Notes: generated by a model from the letters alone, not told the origin. Counted from the stretch's first letter, positions 26,389 to 36,800 are shown. The stretch is DNA of 64,000 bases from Rossellomorea orangium (GCF_019334305.1 NZ_JAHWGH010000013.1:37776-101775), one strand, 5' to 3'. Translations and numbers: made by a program.

Positions 26389-27576
26389 TTACATCTTTCC
26401 TTTTTCCCCCACATTGCGTCTACCATAACTTAATACACGCCACAGCTTCTCAACAGGACCGTATTGGAACTTGGACAACCAAATTTCTGACAGTATCACC
26501 TGTATGACATATATGCCTACTGCGAGCATCGTCCCCGTCGTTAACGTCACTTCCCCATATAGACCAAATCCATAAGAATAGAAGATCAATGTACCGATGA
26601 TCGATTGCATCAAATAATTTGTGAGGGACATCTTCCCAACTGAAGCGAGCGGCTTGCTCCATTTCATGATTTTTTGATTCAACAATAATAATGAAAGGAT
26701 TATTGCATAAGATACTGATAAGAACGGACCTCCCAAAAAGTCTTGTATGTATGAATAAGCAAAGTTGGACTCTATGAGAAGCGGCAGTGACTTAATGGCG
26801 ACTCCCAAGAGTAATGTACTTCCACCCGTTACCATCCACATCTTCTTATAGGTCGATACCTTTTCCAATAGTCGCAGTTTACTTGCACCTGCCCCGATCA
26901 TCATCATGGGGAGGATTGATAATAATAAGAATAAAAGGTTATCAGGCGAATTCACTATATACCAGTCTTCGAAACGTTGTCCCATGATACTGCTGAAGCT
27001 GCCTGAAGCATAGGCGGCAACCGAATCCTGGAGAGCGGAGATGTTTGTATATTGCGTCACCCCAGTCGGATCGGCAAAGGTCATCAATACTAGTAATATA
27101 CTGAAAAAAGTTTGTGGCAACAGAAATAAGATACCTCCCAGCCACATCAATCCTTTACCGGATAGCCTCATGAATATAAGTAGCACGAGACCAAACATAG
27201 CGTAATTAATCAGGATATCCCCAGACCATATCAGGAAGGCATGGATACATCCGATTCCCAATAATACAAGAAGTCTTCTGATTCCAAAGCTGTAGAAGGA
27301 CGTTCCTTTATCCATAGCCCTTTGTTGCTGGATCCCTAATCCATATCCGAACATCATGGCGAATAACGGATAAAAGCTTGCTTGAACCAAGACATCAATC
27401 CATGGATATAATGTGACATCTTCAGGTGTCTTCCACCACGTATACGGATCCAGATACAGAAATGGGGAATGAAAGGAAATCATGTTAATGATAATGATGC
27501 CAAGCAATGAGAATCCCCTAATCACATCAAGGCTTACGATACGTTCTGTTTGTTCAATTGGTGACATGGTGTTCAT
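26389..27576 (-). CDS. DUF418 (YeiB-like) membrane protein
   Basis: A 395-residue protein with about ten membrane segments. It begins RIVSLDVIRGFSLLGIIIINM, the acyltransferase-3-like start of DUF418 proteins, and ends with the DUF418 region LTNYLMQSIIGTLIFYSYGFGLYG. The function is unknown; the fold suggests transfer or handling of a membrane-linked acyl group. GGAGG lies seven bases before the ATG. It is divergent from gerPA and probably heads a transcript with yisK and yisL. Confidence 0.85.
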   Translation of the reverse strand: MNTMSPIEQTERIVSLDVIRGFSLLGIIIINMISFHSPFLYLDPYTWWKTPEDVTLYPWIDVLVQASFYPLFAMMFGYGLGIQQQRAMDKGTSFYSFGIRRLLVLLGIGCIHAFLIWSGDILINYAMFGLVLLIFMRLSGKGLMWLGGILFLLPQTFFSILLVLMTFADPTGVTQYTNISALQDSVAAYASGSFSSIMGQRFEDWYIVNSPDNLLFLLLSILPMMMIGAGASKLRLLEKVSTYKKMWMVTGGSTLLLGVAIKSLPLLIESNFAYSYIQDFLGGPFLSVSYAIILSLLLLNQKIMKWSKPLASVGKMSLTNYLMQSIIGTLIFYSYGFGLYGEVTLTTGTMLAVGIYVIQVILSEIWLSKFQYGPVEKLWRVLSYGRRNVGEKGKM

Positions 27577-27627
27577 TCATTTTCCTCCGATAAATTAATC
27601 TTGATTTCATTTTAACCCGAAAAAGGA

Positions 27628-27639
27628 AATTAGGCGATT
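27628..27639 (+). promoter_or_regulatory. Candidate GerE box upstream of gerPA
   Basis: AATTAGGCGATT matches the GerE consensus RWWTRGGYNNYY at every position. It ends three bases before the -35 of the SigK promoter. Confidence 0.6.
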
Positions 27640-27642
27640 ATC

Positions 27643-27669
27643 ACCTATTCATGTTCTTAACATAGAATA
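27643..27669 (+). promoter_or_regulatory. SigK promoter of the gerP operon
   Basis: AC (27643-27644), 16 bases, then CATAGAATA (27661-27669). This fits the mother-cell SigK consensus AC-N16..17-CATANNNTA. The gerP operon of B. subtilis is SigK-controlled. Confidence 0.75.
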
Positions 27670-27705
27670 ACAATAATTAACTTTGTCTTAAAGGTGTGAG
27701 TCACA

Positions 27706-27927
27706 ATGCCCGCAATCGTAGGAATTGCTCAAGTCGTCAATGTCGGTTCCAGCGCCGTTTTCCATATTGGGGATGTATTTAACATCAGTCCGATTTCAAC
27801 AGCTAAAACCTTTGCTGGGGCAGGTTCATTCATAACGGGTAAAGGAATTTCCGTATACAATGAAAGCTCACTGACCTATACCATTGATGATGATGGCATG
27901 GATCAGGGAATAAACTTTAATCTATGA
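27706..27927 (+). CDS. gerPA: Spore germination protein GerPA
   Basis: A 73-residue protein of the GerPA/GerPF family, beginning MPAIVGIAQVVNVGSSAVFHIGD and containing KTFAGAGSF. GerP proteins form a coat-located assembly that lets germinants pass to inner-membrane receptors. It is first in the operon, 37 bp after the SigK -10. An AAGGTGTG ribosome binding site precedes the ATG. Confidence 0.92.
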   Translation: MPAIVGIAQVVNVGSSAVFHIGDVFNISPISTAKTFAGAGSFITGKGISVYNESSLTYTIDDDGMDQGINFNL

Positions 27928-27939
27928 GTGTGATGCAGA

Positions 27940-28164
27940 ATGACCAATTATTACGTGCAACAATCCATCCAGATTCAATTTATCAAGATTGGCGGCATGT
28001 CAAACTCCTCCATCCTTCAAATTGGAACATGCGGTCAAATTACAACAAATGACTTTCTATATAATACCGGGGGGTATACAGAGCCTGCTCCTGAAGCGGA
28101 GAAAAATGGTGGAACCAAACCACCTTCCGTTACTCCTCTGGTCCCCCTTCAATCACCAGGCTAA
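27940..28164 (+). CDS. gerPB: Spore germination protein GerPB
   Basis: A 74-residue protein. The N-terminal NYYVQQSIQIQFIKIGGMSNSS matches GerPB, followed by a Pro-rich, low-complexity tail. It lies 12 bp after gerPA. It is part of the coat permeability complex. The Pro/Gly/Lys tail is poorly conserved in the family. Confidence 0.88.
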   Translation: MTNYYVQQSIQIQFIKIGGMSNSSILQIGTCGQITTNDFLYNTGGYTEPAPEAEKNGGTKPPSVTPLVPLQSPG

Positions 28165-28199
28165 AATAAATGATCGCGACAAAAGAAAGAGGTGGCAGA

Positions 28200-28829
28200 A
28201 TGAATAATTACTATATGACCCCACAACAACTCTATCAGTATATCGAAATGTTGAACTCGAAAATTGTCGCGTTGGAAAACAAAGTGAATGACCTGTCACA
28301 GGAATTAACCAGCCTCAGGGATACACCGACTATCAACGTAGAAAAGATCGAATATAAATTTGATCAGCTGAAAGTGGAATCCCTGGACGGGACGCTGAAT
28401 ATCGGGCTAAATCCAAACAGTTTGAAGGAAACGATCGAAGACCTCGCCGTTCAGCCCAATGTAGATGTTAAATCCATTAAAGATTTGGAACCATATAAAG
28501 AACGAATTTCCTCAGCGATAAGAGCCTATATCGATTCAGAACTACCGGGTCTCATCCAGGATAACGAAATTCAGTTCCAGAGATCCCTCGACCCGTCTTA
28601 TTATGAAATGATTCAACAGGATTTGTTGAATCAAATGCCACAAAGAATCGAATTTTATTTACAAAACATACCCTTTATTGAATCGAAACAACAGGAAGGG
28701 GAGTGGGAGAAAAAGATCATCAACAAAATCAAGAAAGACATTGAAACCGCCCTTTTCTCCTTTATGTCGCAAATCCCAGATCATATGGAAGGAATGAATA
28801 ATAATGAACCTCCAGGTCATCAATCGTGA
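28200..28829 (+). CDS. gerPC: Spore germination protein GerPC
   Basis: A 209-residue protein. It begins YYMTPQQLYQYIEML and has a coiled-coil (NSKIVALENKVNDLSQEL) over about residues 15-45, as in GerPC, followed by an alpha/beta region. The ATG at 28200 is chosen because AAAGAGGTGG precedes it; an ATG ten codons upstream lacks a site. Its end overlaps gerPD by 26 bp, implying coupled translation. Confidence 0.88.
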   Translation: MNNYYMTPQQLYQYIEMLNSKIVALENKVNDLSQELTSLRDTPTINVEKIEYKFDQLKVESLDGTLNIGLNPNSLKETIEDLAVQPNVDVKSIKDLEPYKERISSAIRAYIDSELPGLIQDNEIQFQRSLDPSYYEMIQQDLLNQMPQRIEFYLQNIPFIESKQQEGEWEKKIINKIKKDIETALFSFMSQIPDHMEGMNNNEPPGHQS

Positions 28830-28983
28830 ATTAACCGTCGGAAATATTGATATCGCAGGAGTGGCCAGCTCCTCTCTCGTTTTGGTCGGGGATGCCGATA
28901 TCATCCAGCTTGCCTCTGCATTCGATACGCCGCCTGAATCCCTGATCATCGGTCCATTCGTCCCTCTGACCCCTAAAGGATGA
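28804..28983 (+). CDS. gerPD: Spore germination protein GerPD
   Basis: A 59-residue protein, MNLQVINRELTVGNIDIAGV at the start and IIGPFVPLTPKG at the end, matching GerPD in length and ends. It overlaps the end of gerPC in another frame and ends three bases before gerPE. It is short enough to be missed by a 60-residue cut-off. It belongs to the same coat assembly. Confidence 0.88.
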   Translation: MNLQVINRELTVGNIDIAGVASSSLVLVGDADIIQLASAFDTPPESLIIGPFVPLTPKG

Positions 28984-28986
28984 ACC

Positions 28987-29397
28987 ATGCTTAAACGATA
29001 TTCGATTGTTAATGAACTTGAGGGGATCACACTGGCCTTCTCCTCTGTTTACCAAATTGGAGATTCACAAAATATTTATGCACAATCCAAGGCATTTGCC
29101 GTACAAAGAGAAAAGGAACTCTTTTACACAAGTGAAGGTAGTTTTGATTCGGATGTATTCCTAAACCCAATTGAACTCCCCCCTATCAATCCTGAGATTG
29201 GGGTGTCAAGACTAAATCTTTGCCCGATTAAAGTCAATACGATGTATATTCGTGCAACCTCCGCTGCTTCCATCATACACATAGGGAATACATCAAATGT
29301 ATATATGGAAGCAAGGGTGAAAAACATTCGCCAGCTAGAAAATAAAGAAGGAGAGGAACCGTCTGAAACGATTGAAACGATTGAATCACCTGATTGA
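28987..29397 (+). CDS. gerPE: Spore germination protein GerPE
   Basis: A 136-residue protein with SIVNELEGITLAFSSVYQIGDS at the start and the repeated SxxHIGNT element (SIIHIGNTSNVYMEAR) near residue 95, typical of GerPE. The acidic C-terminal tail (LENKEGEEPSETIETIESPD) is variable in the family. It follows gerPD by three bases. It acts in the spore coat. Confidence 0.88.
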   Translation: MLKRYSIVNELEGITLAFSSVYQIGDSQNIYAQSKAFAVQREKELFYTSEGSFDSDVFLNPIELPPINPEIGVSRLNLCPIKVNTMYIRATSAASIIHIGNTSNVYMEARVKNIRQLENKEGEEPSETIETIESPD

Positions 29398-29417
29398 TCT
29401 CTTTCTTTGATGTATGA

Positions 29418-29444
29418 ACGTTACCACAACACTCACATAGCCTA
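29418..29444 (+). promoter_or_regulatory. Second SigK promoter, ahead of gerPF
   Basis: AC (29418-29419), 16 bases, then CATAGCCTA (29436-29444). This is the same layout as the operon promoter at 27643, in the 80-bp gap between gerPE and gerPF. Confidence 0.6.
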
Positions 29445-29477
29445 TAATATAGACATATAGAAAAGAGGATGTTGAAT

Positions 29478-29696
29478 ATGCCCGCATTAGTAGGTCCAGT
29501 CGCGATTCTTAACGTCGGGGGCGGAAATGTCCAGTTTGGGGACACGGCCATCATTTCTCCTAAATCTGCTTCCAAGACTTTCGGTGGTGCCGGCGGCTTC
29601 AATACCGGTCCATTTCAATTAAGTTACAATGTATTCAGTGTAAGTACCACTTTTGATTGTAATGTTATTGACCAACCGATAACAGGAAATAACTAA
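29478..29696 (+). CDS. gerPF: Spore germination protein GerPF
   Basis: A 72-residue paralogue of GerPA: MPALVGPVAILNVGGGNVQF and KTFGGAGGFNTG. The start at 29478 matches GerPA/GerPF and has GAGGA upstream; an ATG three codons earlier is too close to that site. It is separated from gerPE by 80 bp that carry their own SigK-type promoter, so it may be made in excess of the other GerP proteins. Confidence 0.9.
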   Translation: MPALVGPVAILNVGGGNVQFGDTAIISPKSASKTFGGAGGFNTGPFQLSYNVFSVSTTFDCNVIDQPITGNN

Positions 29697-29732
29697 AAAA
29701 CAAAAAGCCTTAGAATAGGCTTTTTGTTTTTT
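29695..29732. terminator. Bidirectional terminator between gerPF and yisB
   Basis: AAAACAAAAAGCCT pairs with AGGCTTTTTGTTTT, with T-runs on both strands. Confidence 0.88.
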
Positions 29733-29735
29733 TCA

Positions 29736-30038
29736 TTATCGCTTTTTTCTGCGCTCATGGCTTTTCTTTGTTTTGATCAATTTGGTGGGCGGCTGCTTAC
29801 GTATCCATTTGATGAATGCATAAATTTTTATATCGTTCCTTAAATCTTCAATTGTGTTTAACCTTGCACCCAGCTCATCATTTGTGTACAGGGAGTGTAT
29901 CTGCTTATGACAAGGAATGCAAAGCTGCGCCGTGGGAAGGAATGTGCCCCCCACCTCCTTGGGTGTGAGGTGATGAACCGTGGTTTCCACATTCCCGCGA
30001 GCACATAATTCACATGTTCCGATCGTTTTTTTACCCAT
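29736..30038 (-). CDS. yisB: HNH endonuclease family protein YisB
   Basis: A 100-residue protein. Two CxxC pairs (CELC near residue 9 and CIPC near 53) bind a structural metal. The HNH core is VHHLTPKEVGG with HKQIH. It matches B. subtilis YisB in size and position beside gerP. The substrate is unknown. A terminator lies between it and addA, so it is not simply the tail of the addBA transcript. Confidence 0.85.
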   Translation of the reverse strand: MGKKTIGTCELCARGNVETTVHHLTPKEVGGTFLPTAQLCIPCHKQIHSLYTNDELGARLNTIEDLRNDIKIYAFIKWIRKQPPTKLIKTKKSHERRKKR

Positions 30039-30091
30039 CTTCCACCCTCCCTCAGGTAAGTGATTAGTTTAGCTATTCCCTGCCTGGTCTT

Positions 30092-30130
30092 AAAAAAACA
30101 CCTCGAAGAAAAGCTTCGAGGTGTTTTTTA
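30092..30130 (-). terminator. Terminator after addA
   Basis: AAAAAACACCTCGAAG/CTTCGAGGTGTTTTTT stem with a short loop, T-runs on both ends. Confidence 0.92.
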
Positions 30131-30131
30131 T

Positions 30132-33100
30132 TTATAATTCCAACACATGTCCTCCATCGAAGAAGTATAGGTACTTTTGTGATACCGGTTCTTTCCAGAT
30201 GGATTCTAACGCACGGGTATATAATTCAATCTGTACTTTATACCTCTCGAGCAGGACAGGCTTCGCTTCAGGAAAACCTCCATCATAGCGATCATGAATG
30301 CCGTCTGTTTTGTAATCCAACAGGACGATTCCTGATTCATCCCGGAATACACAGTCGATGACCCCTTGAACGAGGATTGTTTCTTCCGGGGCTTCATCAC
30401 CTGTTTCCGAGATTTCACTTAGAGGGACGCTCATGCTGAACGGAATTTCCCGTTGGATGTTCCGTGCGCCTGCCAGCCGCTTTCCGAGTTCACTGTCGAA
30501 GAACCCTACGATGTTATCGACTGAGATTGCCAGTTTCTGCTCTTCAGTCAGAATTTCTTTACGGACAAGGTTTGATAATAGATCTTCAACCTTTCCCTGT
30601 GTCGGCACCCCATCTTCAAAGGAAATATGTTGCATGACAGTATGCATGGCCGTCCCCTTTTCAGCAGGTGACAATTCTTTCGACTGCATGAATTGTGGAC
30701 GGTTATATACAGGCTTGTGGTGGCGTCTCAGGATATCGATGCTTGACGCTTCGTCTCTTATTTCAACCATCCTCTTGAGTTCTGATACGGATTGCTTCGA
30801 ACGTAGATTTGTAGCACGAAGATGTGGATATTTCCACGATAAGCGCTTCAATACCTCATCTTTGTGGAGAGATTCTATTCCCACTTTCCTTCCTTCCTTC
30901 ACCTGCTCTTTCCAATTGTCCTCTTCACTCGGTGACTCCCCGGCCTCTTCGACCAATTCAGTCTTATGAACAGCCGTGACCTGGAAGCAGGAAGGATGTT
31001 TAAGAATCTCCTCATTGATGCCGCTTCCCTCGGGTACTTCTCCCCCAAGCTCATTGCAATGAGGATGACGCATGAGGGACGGACCTATCCAGTCAAGATA
31101 GGAATTTGCACCCGCCCTGTCATAATCAGACAGCAACCACTCCTTCTGACTTAAAGCACCCCGCCATTTCTTGAGTGATTTCTCGAGGCTTTTCACCGTA
31201 CCCACCAGGAACAATTTCTCCTTGGCACGGGTCAACGCCACATAAAGCACCCTCATTTCCTCGGAGATCGCCTCCATCCGCTTCTTCCGCTTGAATGCCA
31301 ATTGCGGGAGGGAAGGGTAACTGATCCGTTTGTCTGGATCGGTGTACTTCACAGCCAATCCAAGATCTTTATCTAATAAGTAGGCTGCATTCAAGTCCAT
31401 GAGGTTAAATTGCTTAGACGTACCTGCGACAAACACAACCGGGAACTCAAGACCCTTACTTGAGTGGATGGTCATTAAACGAACCACATCTTCTTGTTCG
31501 CTCAGTGCTCTCGCCACCCCCAGGTCATCCCCGCGTTCCCTCATCCTGTCGATGAATCGCAGGAATCGGAATAATCCCCTGAAGGATGTTTCTTCATATT
31601 GGCGGGCACGATCGTACAATGCCCTGAGATTAGCCTGTCTTTGCTTCCCTCCGGCCATCCCACCTACATAATCATAGAAACGGGTATCTCGGTACAATTG
31701 CCATATCAATTCTGTCACAGATCCCTGACGCGCTTTCGTCCGCCAATTCTCAAGATGATACAGAAACACTTTCACCTTCTCAAATGTTTCTTCATCCCTG
31801 GGATTATCCGGCTTCTTACCAGCAAATTTTTTCACGGCCTCGTAATACGTCCCTGCACGAGAATGAACCCGGACACTTGCCAGACCCTGCTCATCCAGTC
31901 CCACAATCGGAGACCTTAGAACCGAAGCAAGGGGAATATCCTGATACGGATTATCGATCACTTTCAACAATGATAGCATGATGGCAATTTCAGTCGCTTC
32001 AAAATATCCAGTGGATAAATTTGCATAAATCGGTATGCCCTGCCGTTTGAATTCCTCCATGATTTCCGCAGCCCAAGGCATGGAGCGAAGGAGAATGACA
32101 ACATCACGATACTGGATCGGACGTTCTGTTTTCGTTTTGGCATCATAGATCGGTGTCCGTCCCTCGACCATTTGTTTCACCTTATTTGCCATATAACGGG
32201 CTTCAAGGACAGACTTTTCTATTTCCCCTTCATCAAAGATGGACAGTTCCTCTTCTCCGCCATCTTGAGCAGGCTCTTCGGTTTCCTGATCGATGATCGC
32301 CACTTCAATGGGAAATTCCTTTTCTTCAGGATAGGGAGCACCCTTAACAAGCTCCGCTTCCCGGTTATATTCCATCTCGCCGACAGATGTGCCCATGATT
32401 TGTTTGAATAAGAAGTTCGTCCCTTCCAATACTTCTTTCCGGCTCCTGAAGTTTTGGGATAGGTCGATTTTCAATCCTGCTTCCCCGCTGACCGGAAGGA
32501 ATCGGGTGTACTTTCCTAGGAACAGATTGGGTTCAGCCAGTCGGAAGCGGTAGATGGATTGCTTCACATCCCCTACCATAAATCGGTTCCCGACCGCTTC
32601 ACGTTCTTCTGTAATGAGAAGAAGGATGGATTCCTGAACCATGTTCGTATCCTGATATTCGTCCACCAGTACTTCCTTGAACTTATTTTTATATTCCAAG
32701 GCAGCTTCTGAAGGTACCAAAGCATGATAGGAATGGTCTCTCAATATGTCGAGACAGAAATGCTCAAGATCGGCAAAGTCAACAAGTCCCTTTTCTTCTT
32801 TCACTTGTCTGAACCGTTTCCCGAATTCGATCACCACTACTGCGAGGGTGTGGATCACATCCTTCATTTTCTTCATATCCTCAAGGAATGACCCGGGTCT
32901 TCTCGAGAAGAAGTCCTCCTGAAGCTTTTCCAATGTTTTCTTACCCTGATCACGGAGTTTCTTGGCTTCATCCACTATTTCTTTCATGTACTCATCCCCC
33001 CGACAAGCTTTTAGCTTTGTGAAGGGTAAGGTTTGAATCGCTTCATATAAAGCATTCCAGGAAATAGACAAACGTTCCTCCAGGCTCTCGACGATTTCGA

Positions 33101-33893
33101 TATCACTTAAGAAATTCTCAGCTCTCGGGGCTGGCCCCCCTGGTACACGGGTGAGGTCCAATGCGCGCTGAAACAGGCTTTTCGCCCCATGAAGCTGTAA
33201 TTGGATATCTGTCAGCAAAGGTTGAATGAAGGGGAGCTCGTCTATCTCCCCGCCTTCTTCCAGCTCATACATCCCCTCCAACCCCATTAGCCATTCATCG
33301 GGATTCGGATGGGATCTGGAAAAATCGTACAGTTTCCTGATCATATCTTGCAATGCCCCGTCACTTCGATCATTTGTAAACGTATCAACGAGCTTAAAGA
33401 AGTCATGGTTATCTTCTTTTCCATACTCCTCCTCAAATAGATCGTCAAGGACCTCGTCCCGAAGCAGGTCTCCTTCTGTTTCGTCCGCAATCCTGAACCC
33501 TGGATCGATATCGATGAGGTAGTAATATTTTCGGATCACTTCAAGGCAGAATGAATGCAGCGTAGAAATGGATGCCCGGTTCAATAGGCTCAGCTGCTTT
33601 CTTAAATGATGAGAATGGGGATCCTCATCGATCGCCTTTTCCAACGCCTGTCCGATCCGGTGTCTCATTTCCGCGGCAGAAGCATTGGTAAAGGTAACAA
33701 CCAATAATTCATCCACGTCCATCCGGTCTTCTTCTGAAAGAATCTTCTGTATGATCCTCTCGACCAGTACAGCGGTCTTCCCCGATCCCGCGGCTGCAGC
33801 GACCAGGATATCCTGCCCCTTCGCCCAAATGGCCTTCCACTGGTCGTCGGTCCATGTTACATCAATTGGCTTGGCTGGAATACCATTACTCAT
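30132..33893 (-). CDS. addA: ATP-dependent helicase/nuclease subunit AddA
   Basis: A 1253-residue UvrD-like helicase with a C-terminal RecB-family nuclease. The Walker A motif AAAGSGKTAVLV lies near residue 34, LVDEYQDTN is the Walker B/DExx box, RLMTIHSSKGLEFPVVFVAG is motif V, and YVALTRAKEKL is motif VI. The nuclease site is in the last 120 residues (GVIDCVF...VLLDYKTDG). With AddB it resects double-strand breaks to Chi sites for RecA loading. It starts inside the last eight bases of addB, a translational overlap. Confidence 0.96.
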   Translation of the reverse strand: MSNGIPAKPIDVTWTDDQWKAIWAKGQDILVAAAAGSGKTAVLVERIIQKILSEEDRMDVDELLVVTFTNASAAEMRHRIGQALEKAIDEDPHSHHLRKQLSLLNRASISTLHSFCLEVIRKYYYLIDIDPGFRIADETEGDLLRDEVLDDLFEEEYGKEDNHDFFKLVDTFTNDRSDGALQDMIRKLYDFSRSHPNPDEWLMGLEGMYELEEGGEIDELPFIQPLLTDIQLQLHGAKSLFQRALDLTRVPGGPAPRAENFLSDIEIVESLEERLSISWNALYEAIQTLPFTKLKACRGDEYMKEIVDEAKKLRDQGKKTLEKLQEDFFSRRPGSFLEDMKKMKDVIHTLAVVVIEFGKRFRQVKEEKGLVDFADLEHFCLDILRDHSYHALVPSEAALEYKNKFKEVLVDEYQDTNMVQESILLLITEEREAVGNRFMVGDVKQSIYRFRLAEPNLFLGKYTRFLPVSGEAGLKIDLSQNFRSRKEVLEGTNFLFKQIMGTSVGEMEYNREAELVKGAPYPEEKEFPIEVAIIDQETEEPAQDGGEEELSIFDEGEIEKSVLEARYMANKVKQMVEGRTPIYDAKTKTERPIQYRDVVILLRSMPWAAEIMEEFKRQGIPIYANLSTGYFEATEIAIMLSLLKVIDNPYQDIPLASVLRSPIVGLDEQGLASVRVHSRAGTYYEAVKKFAGKKPDNPRDEETFEKVKVFLYHLENWRTKARQGSVTELIWQLYRDTRFYDYVGGMAGGKQRQANLRALYDRARQYEETSFRGLFRFLRFIDRMRERGDDLGVARALSEQEDVVRLMTIHSSKGLEFPVVFVAGTSKQFNLMDLNAAYLLDKDLGLAVKYTDPDKRISYPSLPQLAFKRKKRMEAISEEMRVLYVALTRAKEKLFLVGTVKSLEKSLKKWRGALSQKEWLLSDYDRAGANSYLDWIGPSLMRHPHCNELGGEVPEGSGINEEILKHPSCFQVTAVHKTELVEEAGESPSEEDNWKEQVKEGRKVGIESLHKDEVLKRLSWKYPHLRATNLRSKQSVSELKRMVEIRDEASSIDILRRHHKPVYNRPQFMQSKELSPAEKGTAMHTVMQHISFEDGVPTQGKVEDLLSNLVRKEILTEEQKLAISVDNIVGFFDSELGKRLAGARNIQREIPFSMSVPLSEISETGDEAPEETILVQGVIDCVFRDESGIVLLDYKTDGIHDRYDGGFPEAKPVLLERYKVQIELYTRALESIWKEPVSQKYLYFFDGGHVLEL

Positions 33894-36800
33894 TGGACTC
33901 TACCTCCTCTCTCACTTTCCGTAATAAATCTTCCGGTTTCGCTGTAGGCAGCACTCTGTATTCGTTTTCCTCCAACGATTGATCAAATTGACAGACGGAA
34001 CGGAATGAACAGAACTGACACGGAGTCCGGTCCTTCAGTTTATAAGGAGAAATGTCCGTCTCCCCTGATATGATCCGGTTTCCTGAAGCTTCATAAAGCC
34101 TTCTGACATGCTTTCGCATATAGTGAAAGTCTTCCTGGCTGGCCGCTTTTGACCGGGATGACAATGACCCATCTTTTTTGATACCGGCTGAGATCATATC
34201 CGAATTCCCCGTTTCCAGCGACTGATCCATCAACCTGACGATATCTGTATCCCCGAGGACCAGACCCTTCATTTTGAAACTCTTGAAAATTTCCTTTTCG
34301 ATTTGGTCCATCGTCAGGATCTTCTTACTATTGATCATCGGATTGTGAACATGGAAGTAAAGGACGCCCGCAGGCTTTGCTTCACCCCCTACGAATTGTT
34401 TCGAATTCGTTATCACAATATCCAAATACGTGAGCATTTGAAGGGCCAAACCGTAATACACTTCCGTCATATCAAGGTCCCTTGCACTCGATTTGTAATC
34501 GACGATCCGGAGATATACCCCATTGGCATCCTCCGCTTTGTCCACCCGGTCGATCCTTCCCTGAAGTTCCATCTTCGTCCCGTTTCTGAGCTGAAACTCG
34601 AACGGGGGTAGCGTCGCGTGAGGTCCGAATCCAAGCTCCACCCCGACTGGGACAAATCCGCTCGCCTTCGCATGCTCACTAAGGATGAGGCTTGCCCGAC
34701 CAATGATTTGCTCAAGTTTCTGAGCGATATAATAATGCCTGTTCGAGCTCAGTAGAATCTGGTGCTGAAGCTTCGGTGCCAGCATCAGGACGGCTTCTTT
34801 CGCGAGCTTTAAACACTGGGATTTCGAAAGGGATGCCCAAGTCAGACCATGACGCTCCACTTCTTCCGAGATCCATTTTAAAGCTGAATGGAACATTTCA
34901 CCGATGTCAGGCGCCTCTAACTTGAAGAAATCCCTCTCTCTCAGCTTTAACCCGTGGCTTGCAAAATGAGAAAATGGGCAGCTATGAAATAACTCCATCC
35001 GGGAAACACTGGCCAGAATATGGTCACCGTACAAATCTTTGCTTGTATCCTCAGACAGCTGTTGCCCAATATTCTCGTAAAAGAGGCTCGATAATATATG
35101 CCCGGAATGCCATTTCCAATCATTGGACGTTGTATAGAAGTTATACACATCCCACCAGAAATCATAAATAGGGTATTCCCGTTTCTTTAATTGCAGCTGG
35201 GACGTGAGATGGGATATCGTCACATTCGGATGACAGACGTAATGAAGCTGATCCTCTTCAGGTAATTCCGATGGTTCATTGATGAGAAGCTTAGTTGGTG
35301 CACCCGGGAACATTTCATTTATCCTTTTGATAAACGCAGAAGGCAGTAGTGCCTTTCCTTCTTCATTGGCGATCGGATAGCTGATGAAGAGACGTTCACT
35401 TGGAGTCGTAAAGGCTTTATATGCCACAAACTCCTCATCCAGGAGCTTCGTCCGGTTACTTGGGGCGATCTTATACCCCCTCCTGATCAATGACTCACGA
35501 TCCTCATCGGACAGGACTCCGTCTTCATTCATTTTCGCCGGCAGCACCCCGTCATTCACGCCAATGATGAAGGCGGCTTTAATATCACCGAGCCTTGATT
35601 TCTCCAGGTCGGCAATAATGACCTGATCAATGGCCGGTGGTACCAAGGAGAATTCCATTGTCTCTATACCTGCATCCAGGATTGATGAAAATTTCTTCAT
35701 GGTCGTTTCTTCATCACCGAGCATCTCTACATATTGGTCAAGCAGATCCATCACCGCTGACCACGCCTGATCATGTTCTCGTGCTGCAACCAGGTTCCCT
35801 TTTTCCTCTGCTTCCATGCGCATCCGTTCGAGCTTTTCAGGTATATCCAACTCTTCCAGATACACATAAAGGGCCTCACAGTATTCCCGACCCGTTGACC
35901 GCTTCTTTAAACGTTTTCCTAGACGGATGATCGGTGCGGATATAAATAACCGCAGCTCATTAATCTCGTGTTCGATTTCTCTTTCAGCATCGGTCTGTGG
36001 TGCATCCACATGCTCCAGCCCCCGGAAACGACGATATTTCCATCGGTCTTTCTTCGTCCACCGGTCGCCCTTTATCCCGTAAGCCAACACATAGTTTTCG
36101 AGCCGATCCATTTTTTCACGCAAATCGGTTGGATTCTTCTGATAAGGAAACAGAAGATCTGTTTTCACTGCCCGGAATACGGGTTCATACCTCCAATTCG
36201 TGTTCATGATCTCAAGTGTTGAACGGATAAGTTCAATTAAAGGATGATTCAGCATCGTCCGCTTCTGATCAAGGAAAAAGGGTATCGAATAATCTTGAAA
36301 TATCGTTTCGACTTTATCACGATAATCCTGGCTGTTTCGTACCAATACAGCGATATCCTTGTAGCGGTATCCTTCTTCCCTGGCAAGCTTCCTGATTTCC
36401 CTGGCGACGCCTTCAATTTCAGCCCGGCGGTTGGAAGCTTCAAGGAATTCAATGGTTCTATTTCCTTCTTCAAAAGATTTGGTCGGCCTTTCATCAAAAT
36501 GACGCTCTAAGTGAAGCAGGGATTCACTTTGGTAGCGAATGGGTTTGGTCATCACCTCTTCTACTATCGATTCTCCTGCCATCCTGCATATATCCTGCAG
36601 TGTCTGATACGTTTCATTCGTCATTCGATACAGGCTTAACTCGTTCATCGCCCCCATAGGCTCTTCCGGATCGGTTGTAAGGGCAACCGTCACTTTTTTT
36701 GTATGCTGAATGAGCTGATCGATGATGAGATACTCCTGAGGCGTGAAACTGTGGAATCCGTCAATATAGATTTCTGCCTTCTTCAGCAGCTCGGAATTTC

